Program-made: the position numbers and the translations under genes
Part shown: positions 9,550-22,200 of the stretch, in pieces
Layout of the letters: the number at the start of each line of letters is the position of its first letter
Numbering within the stretch: position 1 is the stretch's first letter
Assembly (NCBI GenBank): GCA_019096195.1
Contig: JAGTXK010000243.1
Location: forward strand, 1 to 64,000
Length of the DNA stretch: 64,000 nucleotides
Source of the DNA: Boletus sp. NGJ
Taxonomy: Eukaryota; Basidiomycota; Agaricomycetes; Boletales; Boletaceae
Reading direction: 5' to 3'
Notes under the pieces: generated by a model
The model's database searches: none
What the model saw: only the letters and a program-made list of their open reading frames with translations
Told to the model about the DNA's origin: nothing

Positions 9550-11090
9550 GTATCTCCCTTTTAGGCCTGTATATCTGAAGGCCTAGGTGAGAGACAATGC
9601 AGAGTAGGAAAAACCGGAGTCCAAAAAAATGTGGAGTGTGGATCTGTCCAGGTATAAAGGTCGATGTTTTCCCCTAGTCAATTCTGCATACTCCTTACTT
9701 CCCATCATGTCCGACCTCAACAACATTAAGAACTGGTCTGATGAACACCTCGTGAAGGATGAAGAGGATGACAAGGAGGTCAGTGCCACCAAGTACAATG
9801 AGTGGCGGAGAAGAGTGTGAGCCTGGAAGGTGGAAGTGGAGAGAAGGGTGTGTGAGAAGGTGGAGAGAAAGGCACATAAGGAAGAAGAGAGGGCATACCA
9901 GAAGGCCAAGGAGAAGGAGGCCATCAGAAGGGTGAGTCACCCATCATTGGAGTAGGTCAGAGCTGATGGAGAACAGGTGGAAGAGATTGAGATGCAACAG
10001 AGTGCCAAGCAGGGGAAGAAGCAGGCATCGACAGAGTGACCCTGCAACTGCTGTGACTGTTAAGAACGGACAACTCCAATGAAACTCCGAAGGACCGGAG
10101 TTACTTGAGGGTGTCGGGACTTGGCTTCACCTTATGTGGTGTACCCTTGCTCAAGTCCAATGTCCCAGATTTCAAAGACATAGGAGGATCAGAGGTTTGG
10201 ACTCAACATAGTCGAACGTCAAGTCGAGCAGAGGGTCGGAGTGAGTCGTCGAGACTCAGACAGGAGACAGGAGGAGTGTTCAGAGTTGATATTCAAACTG
10301 ACTTTACAGGAGTAGTACAGAGGGTTTATATACGATTGGAACGAAGGTATTAGTAATGGAGTTTGTAAGGTGTAATGAGTAACAGGATGGAGATGGAACC
10401 TTGCCAGAGCAGTGCTCCTAAGCGAGACAGACACTGGGTCGGAGACAACTATAAGGCAGGACTAGGACGGATGAAGAAGCATAGGTTATGTATGAAAGGA
10501 GAAGTATGAATACTAGTGAGGGTGTTACAAGTCCAAGGATATGAGGATGTACTCTGAGGGAGAATGCGCCGGAGTTATGGATAGAGTGCCAGAGTTGGAC
10601 TTGTTGAATTACATGGGATATGACAGTGACCACCAGGGCCTCAAGTGCATACTTGGCCCCAGGAAATCAAATTGTGCATTGAGTGTCGTGATGCAAAGGT
10701 GAAGTGCGAGCGGCCCAGAGAGGAGCAACCAGAGAGGTGGAAGAAGAAGTGGAGGGTGGAGGCCGGTGAGGTGGGGCCTAGTGGCTCCCACACGGATAAA
10801 GCAGCATCAGGGGTGCTACTAGGGCTAACGGAGATCCTTCAGGAAATCTGGGATGCTCTGAGGTCACAGAACAGGTGTTTGGAGTAGCAAAGTGTGCTGC
10901 TAGAGCACCTGGTCGATCTGAAGGTGGAGGAGGTGTACAGGAGTGAGGAGTTGGACTTGGAGGAGATAGGGGAAGAGGAAGAGGAAGAGGTGGAGAAGGA
11001 GTTGGTGGGATTGGCCGCGGAGGAAATTGAGGAGGGAAATGAGGAGATGGAGGAGAATGAAGGAGAGGAGGAGGAAATAGTGTAGTGTAG
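9550..11090 (+). other. Accessory region antisense to pol inside the gypsy element
   Basis: Between the chromodomain and the 3' LTR, coding-like sequence lies on the plus strand, opposite to pol. Before the internal solo LTR (9629-10050) it encodes a charged, lysine/glutamate-rich segment with coiled-coil character. After it (10645-11088) come a cysteine pattern (CIECRDAKVKC) like half of a fungal zinc cluster, then a glutamate-rich tail. It appears to be an extra element-borne or captured gene. It is interrupted and considered a fossil with its host element. Confidence 0.45.
10058..10625. mobile_element. Solo LTR of the same gypsy family, inserted in the gypsy element
   Basis: This 568-bp segment starts TGTTAAGAAC, ends GGATATGACA and is flanked by GTGAC at 10053-10057 and 10626-10630. 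Its own target duplication shows it is a separate later insertion and not a partner of the LTR at 8982. Confidence 0.88.
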
Positions 11091-11129
11091 TGTAGTCCTC
11101 TTTCTCTTTTAGTACATTTTCTTATCTGA

Positions 11130-14100
11130 TCATATGGAGTGAGGTCCAGGCTTATCTGGATAGTGGGTATGATAGTCCAAGATGAGTTTGGAGGCATGAC
11201 CAAGCTTGGTGGCTAATAACCAAAAAGTCTCTTTGTCTGTCCCTTCATAACTGGACCAATGGACAAGATATAGGAGTTTGCAGTTCCAGTGATGTTGATC
11301 TATCTTGGAATTGAGGATTTTCGAAACTTTGTACTCTGGTTCTCCATCTACTTTGACCGGAGGTGGCAGAGATTGTATCCGATTAGGTATAATGTTGGGT
11401 ATGGAAGGTTCTAGTTGAGAGATGTGAAAGACTAGGTGAATAGACTTCATTGATTTAGGGAGTCAGAGGGTAAAGGAGTGGGAGCCTGCCTGAGCAATGA
11501 TTGGATAAGACCCTAGGTTCTTCTCAGAGAGTTTCTTGGAGGGTCTAGTAGAGTGGAAGTACTTTGCTTTCATGAAAACTGGGCCACCGACTTTGAAGTC
11601 TGGTGTTGGAGATCATCTAGCATCTGCAGATCCTTGCTAACACTTTTGAGCAGCAGCCATTTCTTCACGGAGGTAGTCATGGAGGGAATCGAGGTCAACA
11701 GAGTACTCATGAGCCTTTGCAGAAGTGAGGTCACACTCGGGGTGTACTGTAATGTTGGGATGGTAGCCTTTGTTGGCAAAGAACGGAGACTCTGGTAGTA
11801 GCACTTGGAGCATTGTTGTATGCAAACTCCACCAAAGGCAGGAGCTCGGACCAGTTATCTTGCTGGTAGTTGCAGTAAACATGGAGGTACTGTTCGAGAG
11901 TCTGGTTCATACATTCTGTCTGACTGTTTCCTTCTGGGTGATAACCAGAGGTGAAGTGGAGGCAGATATTAAGAGCTTTCCCAAGTGAGCAGAAGAAATG
12001 GGAGACAAACTCTGAGCCTCAATCAGAGGTGATGTGGGAAGGAACTCTGTGCTTAGAAAAGACATGGAGTAGGAAGAGTTTTGCCAAGTCCAGGGAAGTT
12101 ACATATCATAAGTTGGAACAAAGATGCACTGTTTGGAGAGTTGATCTATAATGACAAGGATAGCAGTATATCCGGAGAATGAGGGGAGTTGCTCAATGAA
12201 ATCCATAGAGATGGAGTTCCATGGCTTTTTGGGGATGGGGAGTTGTTTCAACAGCCCATAGGGTCGGTGTCTTGGAACCTTTGCACAGGTGCAGATGGTG
12301 CAGGAGGAGATGTATTCTTTAATGAATGTTCTTATCCTTGGTCAAGTGTATTCGTGGCATACAAGTTCCAATGTCCGATTTTGGCTGAAATGTCCAGAGA
12401 GGGGATGGTTGTATTTGTACCAGAGGACTTGGAGTTGGAGGTCATTAGTATCAGGGACATAGATGCATTTGTCGAGATGGAGGAAGCCATCTTCGTCAAC
12501 TGACCAGTATGAGTCTGGATCAGGAGAGGACATGTGTAGTTCAGTGAGTGGGTCAGAGGGGAGTGCAGATAGGATGTCACTATGGAGTTGCTCTATATTA
12601 AACAGGGTGCTAGCCTGGAGTACTGGAGTTGCAAGATAAATAGTGCAGAGGGAAGAAGCGAACTGTTCCTGTGTAAAGATGGGGCAGAAATTGTATGGAT
12701 TGACGCAAGCGTAGTGCTTATCCCCCTCTTCAAGATAGACATCCCAGTGTCTAGTGAGGGCATCTGGCTTAGCACCAAGATGCCTGGAGCAGAAATGGAT
12801 GATCATGTGGAATTGGAAGAGGAACTCTGACCACCAGGCTTGCTGGCAGGTTAGGAGTTTCGAGGTCATGAAGTACTCAAGGTTCTTGTGGTTGGTGACA
12901 ACATCAATCAGGGTACTGGAACCTTCAAGGTAATGATGCCATGTCCAGAAGGACTCATGGATGGTGAGAAGCTCCTTATCATGTGTGTCATAGTTGAGCT
13001 TCAGAGCAGAGAGTGTGCATGAAAAGAAAGCAACTGGCCAGATTTCTTCATCCAGACAATGGGTGGAAAGAATCCCAGTGATAGCGTAGTCAGAGATGTC
13101 GGTTTCTATAATCATTGGAGCTATAATCATTGGAGCATCTGGAGCCCAATGGGTAAGGATTGGAGCAGTAGTGAAGGCATCCTTCAATACATGGAAGGCA
13201 GATCGACAGTCATTTCCAAAGAGCCAAGGAATACCTTTGCAGGTCAAGTGAATCAGGGGTATGACAATGTCAGAGTAGTTGGCAATGAAACGCTGGTAGA
13301 AGTTGGCAAATCCAAGGAAGGATTGAATGTCTTTGCCTTTCCGAGGTTCGGGCCAGTCTTGCACAGCCTGGACTTTGTCTGGAGACATGGTCAGGCTGAA
13401 AGGAGTGATGATGTAGCCGAGGTACTCGGTGGAGTCTGTGGACCATTTGCATTTGTCAGGTTTTGTGTAAAGACCATGTTTGCAGAGTCGTTGGAGGACC
13501 TCCTGGACATGTTCCTTGTGAGAGGTTTTGTCTGTGGAGAAGGTAAGGATGTTGTCCAGGTAGACTATAATGCAAACATCTAGAAGATCTGCAAAGACAG
13601 TGTTTACAAACCATTGGAAAGCCACAGGGGCATTGGTAAGGCTGAATGGCATTACCAGCCACTCATATGAGCTGTAGCATGTCCAGAAGAACGTCTTCCA
13701 TTCATCACCATTGGCAATGTGGACCAAATGGTAGGCATGCTAGAGATCGATCTTGATGTATATTTTTGCATGGCTCAGAGCATTTAGGAGGTCGGAGATG
13801 CAGGGGAGTGTGTAGTGGTCTTTCTTTGTGATCTTATTAAGTTCTCGGAAGTCGATGCAAAGGCAGAGTGAACTGTCCTTCTTGTGGACGAAGAGGACTG
13901 GGGTGGCATGGGCGGAGGAAGAGGGATGGATGAAGCCCATGGCTAAGTGTTCATTGAGGAAAGTATGGAGAGAACCAAGTTCAGAGGTAGAGAGTGAATA
14001 AGTGGTTTCTAAGAGAGGAGAGGCTCCTTCCTCCAGGTTGATTTTCAAGTCATGTTCCCAATACAGAGCAAGCTAGGAGGCTTTGCTCTTACTGAAGACA

Positions 14101-14423
14101 TCAGAGAAGTCATGGTATTCCAGAGGGATGCCAGAAAGGTTGACTGATTCTAGGGGGGTGGTAGAAACAGAGCAGAGTTCGCTCTCCTGGGGACAGAGTT
14201 GCAAGCTAAATTGTATGGAACCCTTGAGGTGACAGGCTAGTGCGAATACTGAGGCACTAATGAATGCAATGGGTGGAGCTTTGCAGTCAGAAAAATGTGG
14301 TGGATTGGGTGTGGTGCTAGCCAGAGGAATGAATTCCAGAGGCTGCAGAGAGGAGCTCAGGGTTGCTGGCATTTGTTGTTCAGGTGAACAGGACATGATA
14401 CTGTTTGTAACCCAATCAATCAA
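11130..14423 (-). mobile_element. Gypsy pol region: protease, RT, RNase H, integrase, chromodomain
   Basis: Minus-strand coding remnants run from the protease region (about 14423) through reverse transcriptase (13.0-14.05 kb; the active-site loop reads YLDN), RNase H (about 12.7-13.0 kb) and integrase to a chromodomain at 11130-11450 (EYKVSKIL, YLVHWSSYEG). The chromodomain places the element among chromoviruses. The reading frame is interrupted several times. Confidence 0.85.
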
Positions 14424-14833
14424 TGAATTGTGGCAGGTGAGCCAGTTGTGTCCTAGAACAATGGAACAGGTAGAATCTAGCAGAGTGACATAGAGAGTTG
14501 TTAGAGTGATGTCACCGGTTGTGAAATGGACTGAGAGGTTGATGGCTTAGGTGATCATACTATTGGTAGTTCCATTAAAAAGACGGAGCTGGAGTGGAGG
14601 GACAGGATAGGTGGAAAGTTCATATTTATTAACAAATGTAGTATCTATGAAGCAATCAGAGGAGCCAGAGTCTACAAGCACGGAAAATAGTGGAATGGTG
14701 TAGGAAACTAAGGAGATGGAGGGAATGAGGGATTTGGAGTCAGAAAGAGTGGACGCATTGAGGCAGATCTCCTTAGCTGCATGAGTGGGTTCAATGCAAC
14801 CTCTAGTTTGTGCAGAGTTATGAAGGTCACAGA

Positions 14834-15934
14834 TTATTTTTTTGCCTCCAAAATGGAGACCTCCTGTTTGGTTTCCGGAGTTGTGGTCACAGCATGACCC
14901 TTGGATGTGCTAGAGGTCGACTTCGGGCAATCCTTTGCCATGTGACCAGCTTGGCCACAGAACATGCAAAGCTTGTTATCAAACCTGAGCTTTCTCTCAT
15001 CTGAGGTGAACTTGCCATCTTTTCCTAACTTGGATGACAAGTCTGGCTTTGGATGGGTGGAGGTGGTAGTTCCTTTGCCTTTAGACTCCTTGGAGTCCTT
15101 GGCACTACCAGAGGAGTGCAGAGAGGATGATGCAGCAGAGGTGGATGGTTTGGGGGTGGAGGATGGGATTGATGCTTTCATCTGCCTGTTGACTTCTGAC
15201 TTGCACTCCCAATAGTGTGCATTGATAGCCTGTGCTAGGCTTTGGAGTTTGAAGAGCGTTGGTGGTTTTCCAACATGCAATAACTCATCCTTGATATGGT
15301 CTGGCAGACCATTATAGAAATGGTGCTGAAGGGCACCTTCTCTATATCCACAGACTTGTGAAGCAATCCTCTTAAACTCAACCACATACTTGTTTATGTG
15401 TTGAGTATCCTTCATCAACAGGTGGTCGAGTTGGTGCTCTGCATCTCCAATGGGGTTGTGCAGACCAAAATTGGTCTGGAGTTCTAGGACGAACTCCTTG
15501 AAGTCATCCATCCAGAGGGGACAGAAGGCAGGATCTTCCATCTAGAGAAGGTCTGGCTTGAACCATTCCAGTGCCATGCCCTTTAGATAGGACTGTGTGA
15601 AGGTAACTTTGGTGTGGTCTGTCCTGAAAGCCTTTGGACAGTCTTGGAAGTTGAGTTCGCTCTGCACCAGGAAGACCTGGAGTTTGTGGAGCTCTGTCCC
15701 ATCAAACTGGTCCAGTTCCTGGACTTTAGTGCATGATGTGTGTTTGGAGGGATGACACGTGGAATGAGTGAGGCCTTTGATGGCATCGGTGAGCAGTGCG
15801 AGGGTGTCTTGCAGGACGTGCTCATTGTCGGAGTCTGAGGGAACGTCATTGTTGGAGAAGTTGGGATCATCATTCAACAGGTCATCTCCAGGAATGTCTG
15901 GGATGTCATCATTTGGGAAGAGGGCAGCCTGCAC
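14834..15934 (-). mobile_element. Gypsy gag region with CCHC zinc knuckle
   Basis: The minus-strand sequence has a gag/retrotrans-like core (FQDCPKAF, YLKGMALEWF) and, near 14950, the zinc knuckle CMFCGQAGHMAKDC that binds element RNA. It lies immediately upstream of pol in transcription order. It is broken. Confidence 0.85.
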
Positions 15935-16248
15935 TCTTCAACTAGAGTGTTGGCTTGTGAGCAGGGAGGTGGTGGAATTATTGTCAGTGGGTAACTTGAC
16001 AATGTGTGCTCCTGGGATAGGGAACTTCAGAAGTGGTCGTGATTGTGAGGCAGAGGTGGGGGTTTGTCAAGCAGAGAAACTTCAGAACTGGTCAACAAGT
16101 TCTGGACCTCACCAACTGCTGCTGAATGCGCTCAATGGGTTGTATTGTGGGGAAGTGGAGGGGTTTGTGCCTAAGGTGTGAGTCTGAGATCTAGTGGTAC
16201 ATGTAGCCATATGTAAGAGACTCGTTGTAAGTGGGAGTTTGAATATAC

Positions 16249-16805
16249 TGTTAAGAACAAGAACTCCAAAGTACCAGAGTTGACTGAGGGTGTTGGGACT
16301 TGGCTTCGCCTTATGTGATGTGCCCTTGCTCAAGTCCGATGTCCCGGATTTCGAGGATGTAGGAAGATCAGAGGTATGGACTTGACATGGTCAAATGTCA
16401 AGTCAAGCAGAGGTTAGAGTGAGTTGTTAAGACTTGGATGGAGGACAGGAGTGATGTTCAGAGTTGATATTCAAACTGAGTCTACAGGAGTTATATTGAG
16501 GGTTTATATACGATCAGAATGAAGGTATTAGTAACGGAGTTCATAAGGTATGGTGAGTAACAGAATGGAGTTGATACCTTGCTGGAGCAGTGCTCTTAAG
16601 CGAAACAGACATTGGATCAAAGGTATGAACAGAGCGGGACTAGAACAGATGAGGAAGCATAGGTATATACAAATGAAGAGATGAGATTACTATAATGTAG
16701 GACATACAAGTCCAAGGGCACAGAAGCATGTTCCAAGGGAGAACATGCCAGAGTTGTGGGTGGAAGTCCAGAGTTGGACTTGTCGGATTTATATAGGATA
16801 TGATA
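16249..16805 (-). repeat. Upstream (5') LTR of the gypsy element
   Basis: It begins TGTTAAGAAC and ends GGATATGATA on the plus strand, 557 bp, followed by GCATG. It is the partner of 8982-9549. Confidence 0.85.
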
Positions 16806-16879
16806 GCATGATACACACCCACCATCAAAGATTTTGTTGTCTTACCAACAGCTGCTTTCACCATCAGTAAAACTAAACC

Positions 16880-17352
16880 TATGTAGTATTCATACTTCTT
16901 CATTCATACATAAACCTATGCTTTCTCATCCATCCTAGCTCCACTTCATAGCTGTCTCCAAACCAGTGTCTGTCTCACTTAGGAGCACCACTCCAGCCAG
17001 ATTCCATCTCCATTCTCTTTACTCAGCTACTTACTCATTATATCTTATGAACTCCATTAGTAATCTCAATTCTGATTGTATATAAACCCTCAGTACTACT
17101 CCTATAGAATCAGTTCAAATATCAACTCTGAACATCACTCCTGTCCTCTGTCTGGGTTTCAACAACTCACTTTGACCTCCACTTGACTTGACATTTGACC
17201 ACATCAAGTCCATACCTCTGATCCTTCTATGTCCTTGAAATCTGGGACATCAGACTCAAGCAAGGGCACACCACATAAGGTGAAGCCAAGTCCTGATATC
17301 CTCAAGTAACTCTGGTTCATTGGAGTTGCATTGGAGTTGTTCATTCATAACA
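16880..17352 (-). repeat. Truncated LTR of the same gypsy family, opposite orientation
   Basis: The reverse complement begins TGTTATGAATG at 17352 and follows the family LTR for about 470 bp. About 100 bp of the far end is missing. It is more diverged from 8982-9549 than the other copies, so it is an older insertion. Confidence 0.75.
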
Positions 17353-17399
17353 ACATCACAGTGAAGATGCTCCAGTCACTGCCACATACCATGATGATA

Positions 17400-18420
17400 C
17401 TACTCCAACATCCCCTCACTTTTTGTGATATCATTGCTTTCATTGCAGAAGCCCAATGAACTTTCTTCAACATATATACATTCTTGGACTTTATTGAGGT
17501 TGTATTGCCTTGCCTTGCCTTCTCCTGTGCATGTCATCTGGTCCAGTCAGGCTAGATGGGGACCTTCACCCTTCACTTCAGATATGGCCATTTGTGATGA
17601 GCTCTTCTATGCAGGCATCCCTATGTGGCTAATGCAATTCAACTTCACAATCATGGAACAGATAATCATTAAGAATCCTGTGATATTTTCCTTCCCTGAC
17701 AACATCATCCAAGTCATGTATTCCAAGTGTGGCAAATCTGTGCTGCCTTTTCACTTGCTTTATTGAGGTGAAGGGGGATTTGCCTGACATCTTCACTCCT
17801 GTTGACACTATATAGGCTCGATGCATTCTAGCCCTGTCACACAGACAAGCATGAAGGGCCCTTCACTGGTTGGCAAAGCACTAACTCACACTCAGATGAG
17901 GAAAGCAATGCAGAAGCAGCATGGCTGCTGCCAGCAAACACAACAAAGTAAGCATGCAAAGTCAAATATTGCTTGCCCCTCATGCTAACTATATCATACA
18001 GATGGTGGATCTGATAGCTGAAACAAACGGGCAGAGTTGAGCATACCTGAGATGCCCTTGCCTTTTCCAGTATGGGAAAATGTGATGAAGCAAATGGACA
18101 AGGACCCAAGCAGGGTGAAGATGGGCTGGGTGGATCATGGTTATTGTGTGTCCAAGCCTGCTATTCTCATCACAGGGCAAAGTTCTAAATGGCGGCAACT
18201 CTTGATAATGAATTGGCTTGCAGTTTACCATCTTTGGATTAGTTGGTTCAACCACAATCCACCTTCTTGATTCTCTATGCCACAGTTATGGAGAGAATTT
18301 CTTCACAGCATGCCTCTAGCAGACAAATGTCACATGGTAGGTCCCTCAAGTTGCAATGGCAAGACTCAGTCTAAGTCTCTTTGGGGAGGATGATGCAACA
18401 CTCATACAAAAATCAACCTG
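17400..18420 (+). pseudogene. Decayed fragment of an unnamed multi-copy agaricomycete gene family
   Basis: Short plus-strand pieces read ELFYAGIPMWLM (about 17600-17640) and MDKDPSRVKMGW with ILITGQSSKWRQ (18090-18200). They recall a repeated agaricomycete protein family in which these motifs occur in this order. The function of that family is unknown to me, and the match is from memory. The frame is interrupted between the pieces, so this is a remnant. Confidence 0.4.
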
Positions 18421-19250
18421 GACTCCCAAGACAGACATTGAGTGGTGTGACAAATTGATTCCAATCACCTAGCTGGCCAACCTGCCTGCTCACCTCATCT
18501 GAGCCATCTTGTGAGAGGTGTATGACATCAGATTCCAATATGAACTTCATGCCCTTGACCAGGCCTTGGTTCCCCATCTCTGGGCCAACTGTCATGTCAA
18601 GTAGCTTTCACTGCTCTATTGTGTTTTCCCAGGCACTATTGGGCTTGTGATATGGATGGAGCCTTTGCCAACAACCCAAGAAGACTTTGGCTTTATGGAC
18701 TCCTTTCCAGACAACATCCAAATTCTGTATAGTTTATGTTTACTCCTTATTGCTTGGCCTGATGCCCATCCTTCTTTCTCTGCCTTTGCTACCAGGGTGA
18801 GCCAGATAAAGGACTAAAAGAATGCAGAGTTATATGAGCTAATGTCTTGCGTTTGTTCATTCTATATACAGATATTCTATTTTGGCAGATCTCTCCTCCT
18901 CTTCCACACATTTCCTATAAGTATTCTAAATGATTTCAATCATTCCTGCCCCTTCCCACTTAGTTCAGATTGATTTACATATAATTTTGGAATTGTTTAC
19001 ATTAGACTTTACCATTCTTACATCTTACCATTATTCTATATTGCCCATTAACTTTCAATATCTGAAATATCTGATTATCTGAACATCCAACAGCTGTTGT
19101 TTGCACAAAACTAATCCTACACATTGATATCAAGGTTGTGTGCTACAGCTGGAGGCCCCACATGTACAACACCAAGACAGTAGTAATACTATTCCTGAGG
19201 TAAGTTATTATTTTCCTATTGATATTATGTAAACTTGTCACCATTTATAG
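18421..19250. other. CpG-poor stretch without a recognisable gene
   Basis: No domain or terminal repeat was recognised. The composition matches the surrounding old repeats. A weak acceptor-like run and short frames are present, but nothing supports a gene. Confidence 0.5.
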
Positions 19251-19279
19251 CAGCCAGGCTGTCCTATCCTGCTAGTGCC

Positions 19280-22200
19280 TGAGTGCAGTGGGTCATCACC
19301 CCCAGGCCTCATCCTCACATGAGATGTTCATGCCACAAATGTGCAGAATGCCAGTGAAGTATCAAGACCAACCCTCTGAGCCTCCAATGTCAACACACAT
19401 CCCCCCTGCACCTCCTTCTCTTATCTGCCATGTATTCCTGCATGTATTTGACTCCTTCCATACTCATTTCAACAGATTTGGAATTGCCCATGAATACTGG
19501 CATTGACCAACTCATGACCCAGATTTGTTTCTTTCAATGGTCAATTTTTCAAACTCATATTCCAACTTGATGCTGAGCTAGCTGGTTACCACACAAGAAG
19601 ATTGCCACCCCCCCTGGTCATGGGCAAACATGACAGTATGGTATCTGATAACATGGATGGTTACTGACACCACTCAAAAGTCTGCCTCTGAAGTGACTCA
19701 ACTGGTACATAATATCATTGAAGCTTCTGACTTCAGCATTGAAGAGTTGGCAGGATTTAATGCTTGCACAGAGATCTGCTGCTTTGATGCTGTCCAGAAG
19801 ATGGTGCATCTGGATGACTCCTTCAGCCAGGACAAATAGCAACACAGAAGTGTCAACATCATCACATCCACTAGGGAGAAACACTGATGGGAAATGGAAA
19901 GACCTTCACTGTCAATGAATTCTACCACTGATTGTTGCTCAACATTATTTGTGCCATATTTACTGAAGCCCCATTGAAATGGTTTCATCTCACCCCTTAT
20001 CAAAATGTAGGAAAGCTGGTTATTGTCCAAATTATTTCACTTCACCCCTTCCGAAAGGTTTGGAAGTCACTACTCACTGGTGGAGAACAACTTGTGTATG
20101 ATGAACTTTATATATTGGATATAGAGAACAAGGCTCAGGATGAAATCATGAAGCAAAGAAAAACAGATGGTTGCCAGCTGGAGAGGGTTGTGGCAGCATT
20201 GATGCTGTGGTCAGATTCTGCACATTTGGCTCAGTTCAGTCAAGCATCTGCATGGCCAATCTATCTATTCTTTGGGAATCAGTCCAAATCTACCCATACC
20301 ATGACATCACAGAGAGGAGTATGTCATCTGCTCATGTTTGTTTTCTGTGTAAGTGTTAAATGAGCTATGCTGTTTCCTGTAATCTCACAAGCAATTCAGC
20401 TTCCTTAGTTGTTACACAGTTTCATATCAGAAATTTCAAACAAGAATAATAATAATAATATGCTTGTCTACTGCAAACATGGACTCATGCACACCATGTG
20501 GAAGATTTTATTAAACAATGAGTTTGTTGAGGCATATAAGGATGGTAGAGCCATTAAGTATTTCAATGACATCACCAGGTGGGTGTAGCCATGAATATTC
20601 ACATACTTTGCTGACTATCCTGAGAAGTAAGCCAAATCCATAACATTCAGCTGCTCAGCCTAATCCGAAGTCTAGGGCCCTACTTGCAATGATCTGAGAC
20701 AAAGGTACCTACCCATGTCTATGATGTTTGATCCCAAAGTCAAGCTTTCATCATGTTAGATTTCTAAGTAACATCTCAGCAAAATTATCACATGCTTATA
20801 TTCATTTCCAGCAGAAGGTTATTGATGCCAGGCAGACCATTTATGAGCTTGGCAGGCCCCCAAAGAGCATATTGGTGGAGTACACCTTGAAGGCCAACTC
20901 ACTTGTCCTGACAGTGGTAAGAGTCTCAAATGTTTTTTGCATCATGATTTTAATGGTCCAGCATGCTACTTAAAATGCCTTCATAGAGTGTCTTTCATAT
21001 CTGGGGTTCAATATTCTTCCTGTGCTTGTGGTCGACCTATTATACAAGTTCATCTTAGGAATACTGAAGTCAATCCTCAAACACTTAATCAGAATCATCC
21101 ACTCAGTTAACCCTGCCCTCATCAATATACTTAATAAAAGGTATCTGCTGTTGAACTCTGCAATATGGGAAACCTGACACTCTTTTAATAGGTTTGCTGC
21201 AGTTCCACCTTTCAGACTAGAAGTCATCCATCACTTCCTAGACAATGTCACCAATACCAGTCAGCGCTCTGTGTGGCACTTCAAAAATGTCCTTCTGGTA
21301 AGCACTCTAACCATGTCATTTGGTCAATGATAGCTAACATGATGTATAGTGTTCTATGTATACCTACCTTTAAAGAATTACTACCACCTATCCATAAAGA
21401 AATTGACCAAACCCTCCTATTCCATCTGGCTGAATGGCATGCACTGGCAAAACTGAGGCTCAACACCAACAACACTCTTGCTCTACTCCATCAGGCTCTG
21501 CATTGGCTTGCTACACAAGTACAAAAAACTTCAGCATATCACTTGCTTAGCCTTTGAAACCAAAAAATTGCCTGAAGAATTTGTTATGAACCTTTTGGAG
21601 TATATCACAAGGCTCGACCCTTGCAGGCTACATGAGTTCTGGCTTAACGAATAAGGATGGGAGTCTTAGTCCATACTATGCAAACTCTACAATGACCAGT
21701 GGCCAAGGCAATGAGTTATGCACAGAACACAAGTGGATTAGACTGGGGATTCCAGTCATCAAAGTGCTACTTTATATATGTACAGGAAATGTGCACGGAC
21801 CAAGCAGTGCGTGTGATAAATTACTATGTATGATAGAACAGAGATTAAATGGGCTGTGTGAGAAGAGCGGAAATTAAAAGGTCATGGATCACATGAGGTA
21901 TGATGTCATATGGTGTCATAGGTTCTAGATCTGATCATGTTATTTGTTTCCACAGTCACGTGCACAGTTACGTGATCTGGTGTGAAAATGGTTTGAAGGA
22001 AAGAATATAAATGTTCATTGGAAAAGTTTGAAATTATTCTATATTATAACAGAATTGGTCCAAAGGCAGAGAAAGGAGCTCACCAACCATCAATCAGGCC
22101 AGCAGAAGAAGCCCACAAAGTCCAGATCACTGCCAAAGACATTCAACATCAACACTTACAAGTTTCATGCATTGGGAGACTATGGGAGACAATCCAGACG

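Larger units (their letters stand above)
8982..16805 (-). mobile_element. Ty3/gypsy retrotransposon (chromovirus type), 7.8 kb, full length but broken
   Basis: Both LTRs are present (8982-9549 and 16249-16805), and the 5-bp target GCATG lies at 8977-8981 and 16806-16810. The element is transcribed on the minus strand: gag, then protease, reverse transcriptase, RNase H and integrase, then a chromodomain. A purine-rich tract (AAAAGGGAGATAC, minus strand) abuts the LTR at 9549. The coding frames carry several breaks, perhaps five or more. A solo LTR of the same family sits inside at 10058-10625. LTR divergence suggests an old insertion, although more CpG remains than in the copia remnant. Confidence 0.9.

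Noticed and set aside
8982-10625. Small LTR element bounded by the LTRs at 8982 and 10058
   Set aside because: The copy at 10058 carries its own target duplication GTGAC, while 8982 pairs with 16249 through GCATG.
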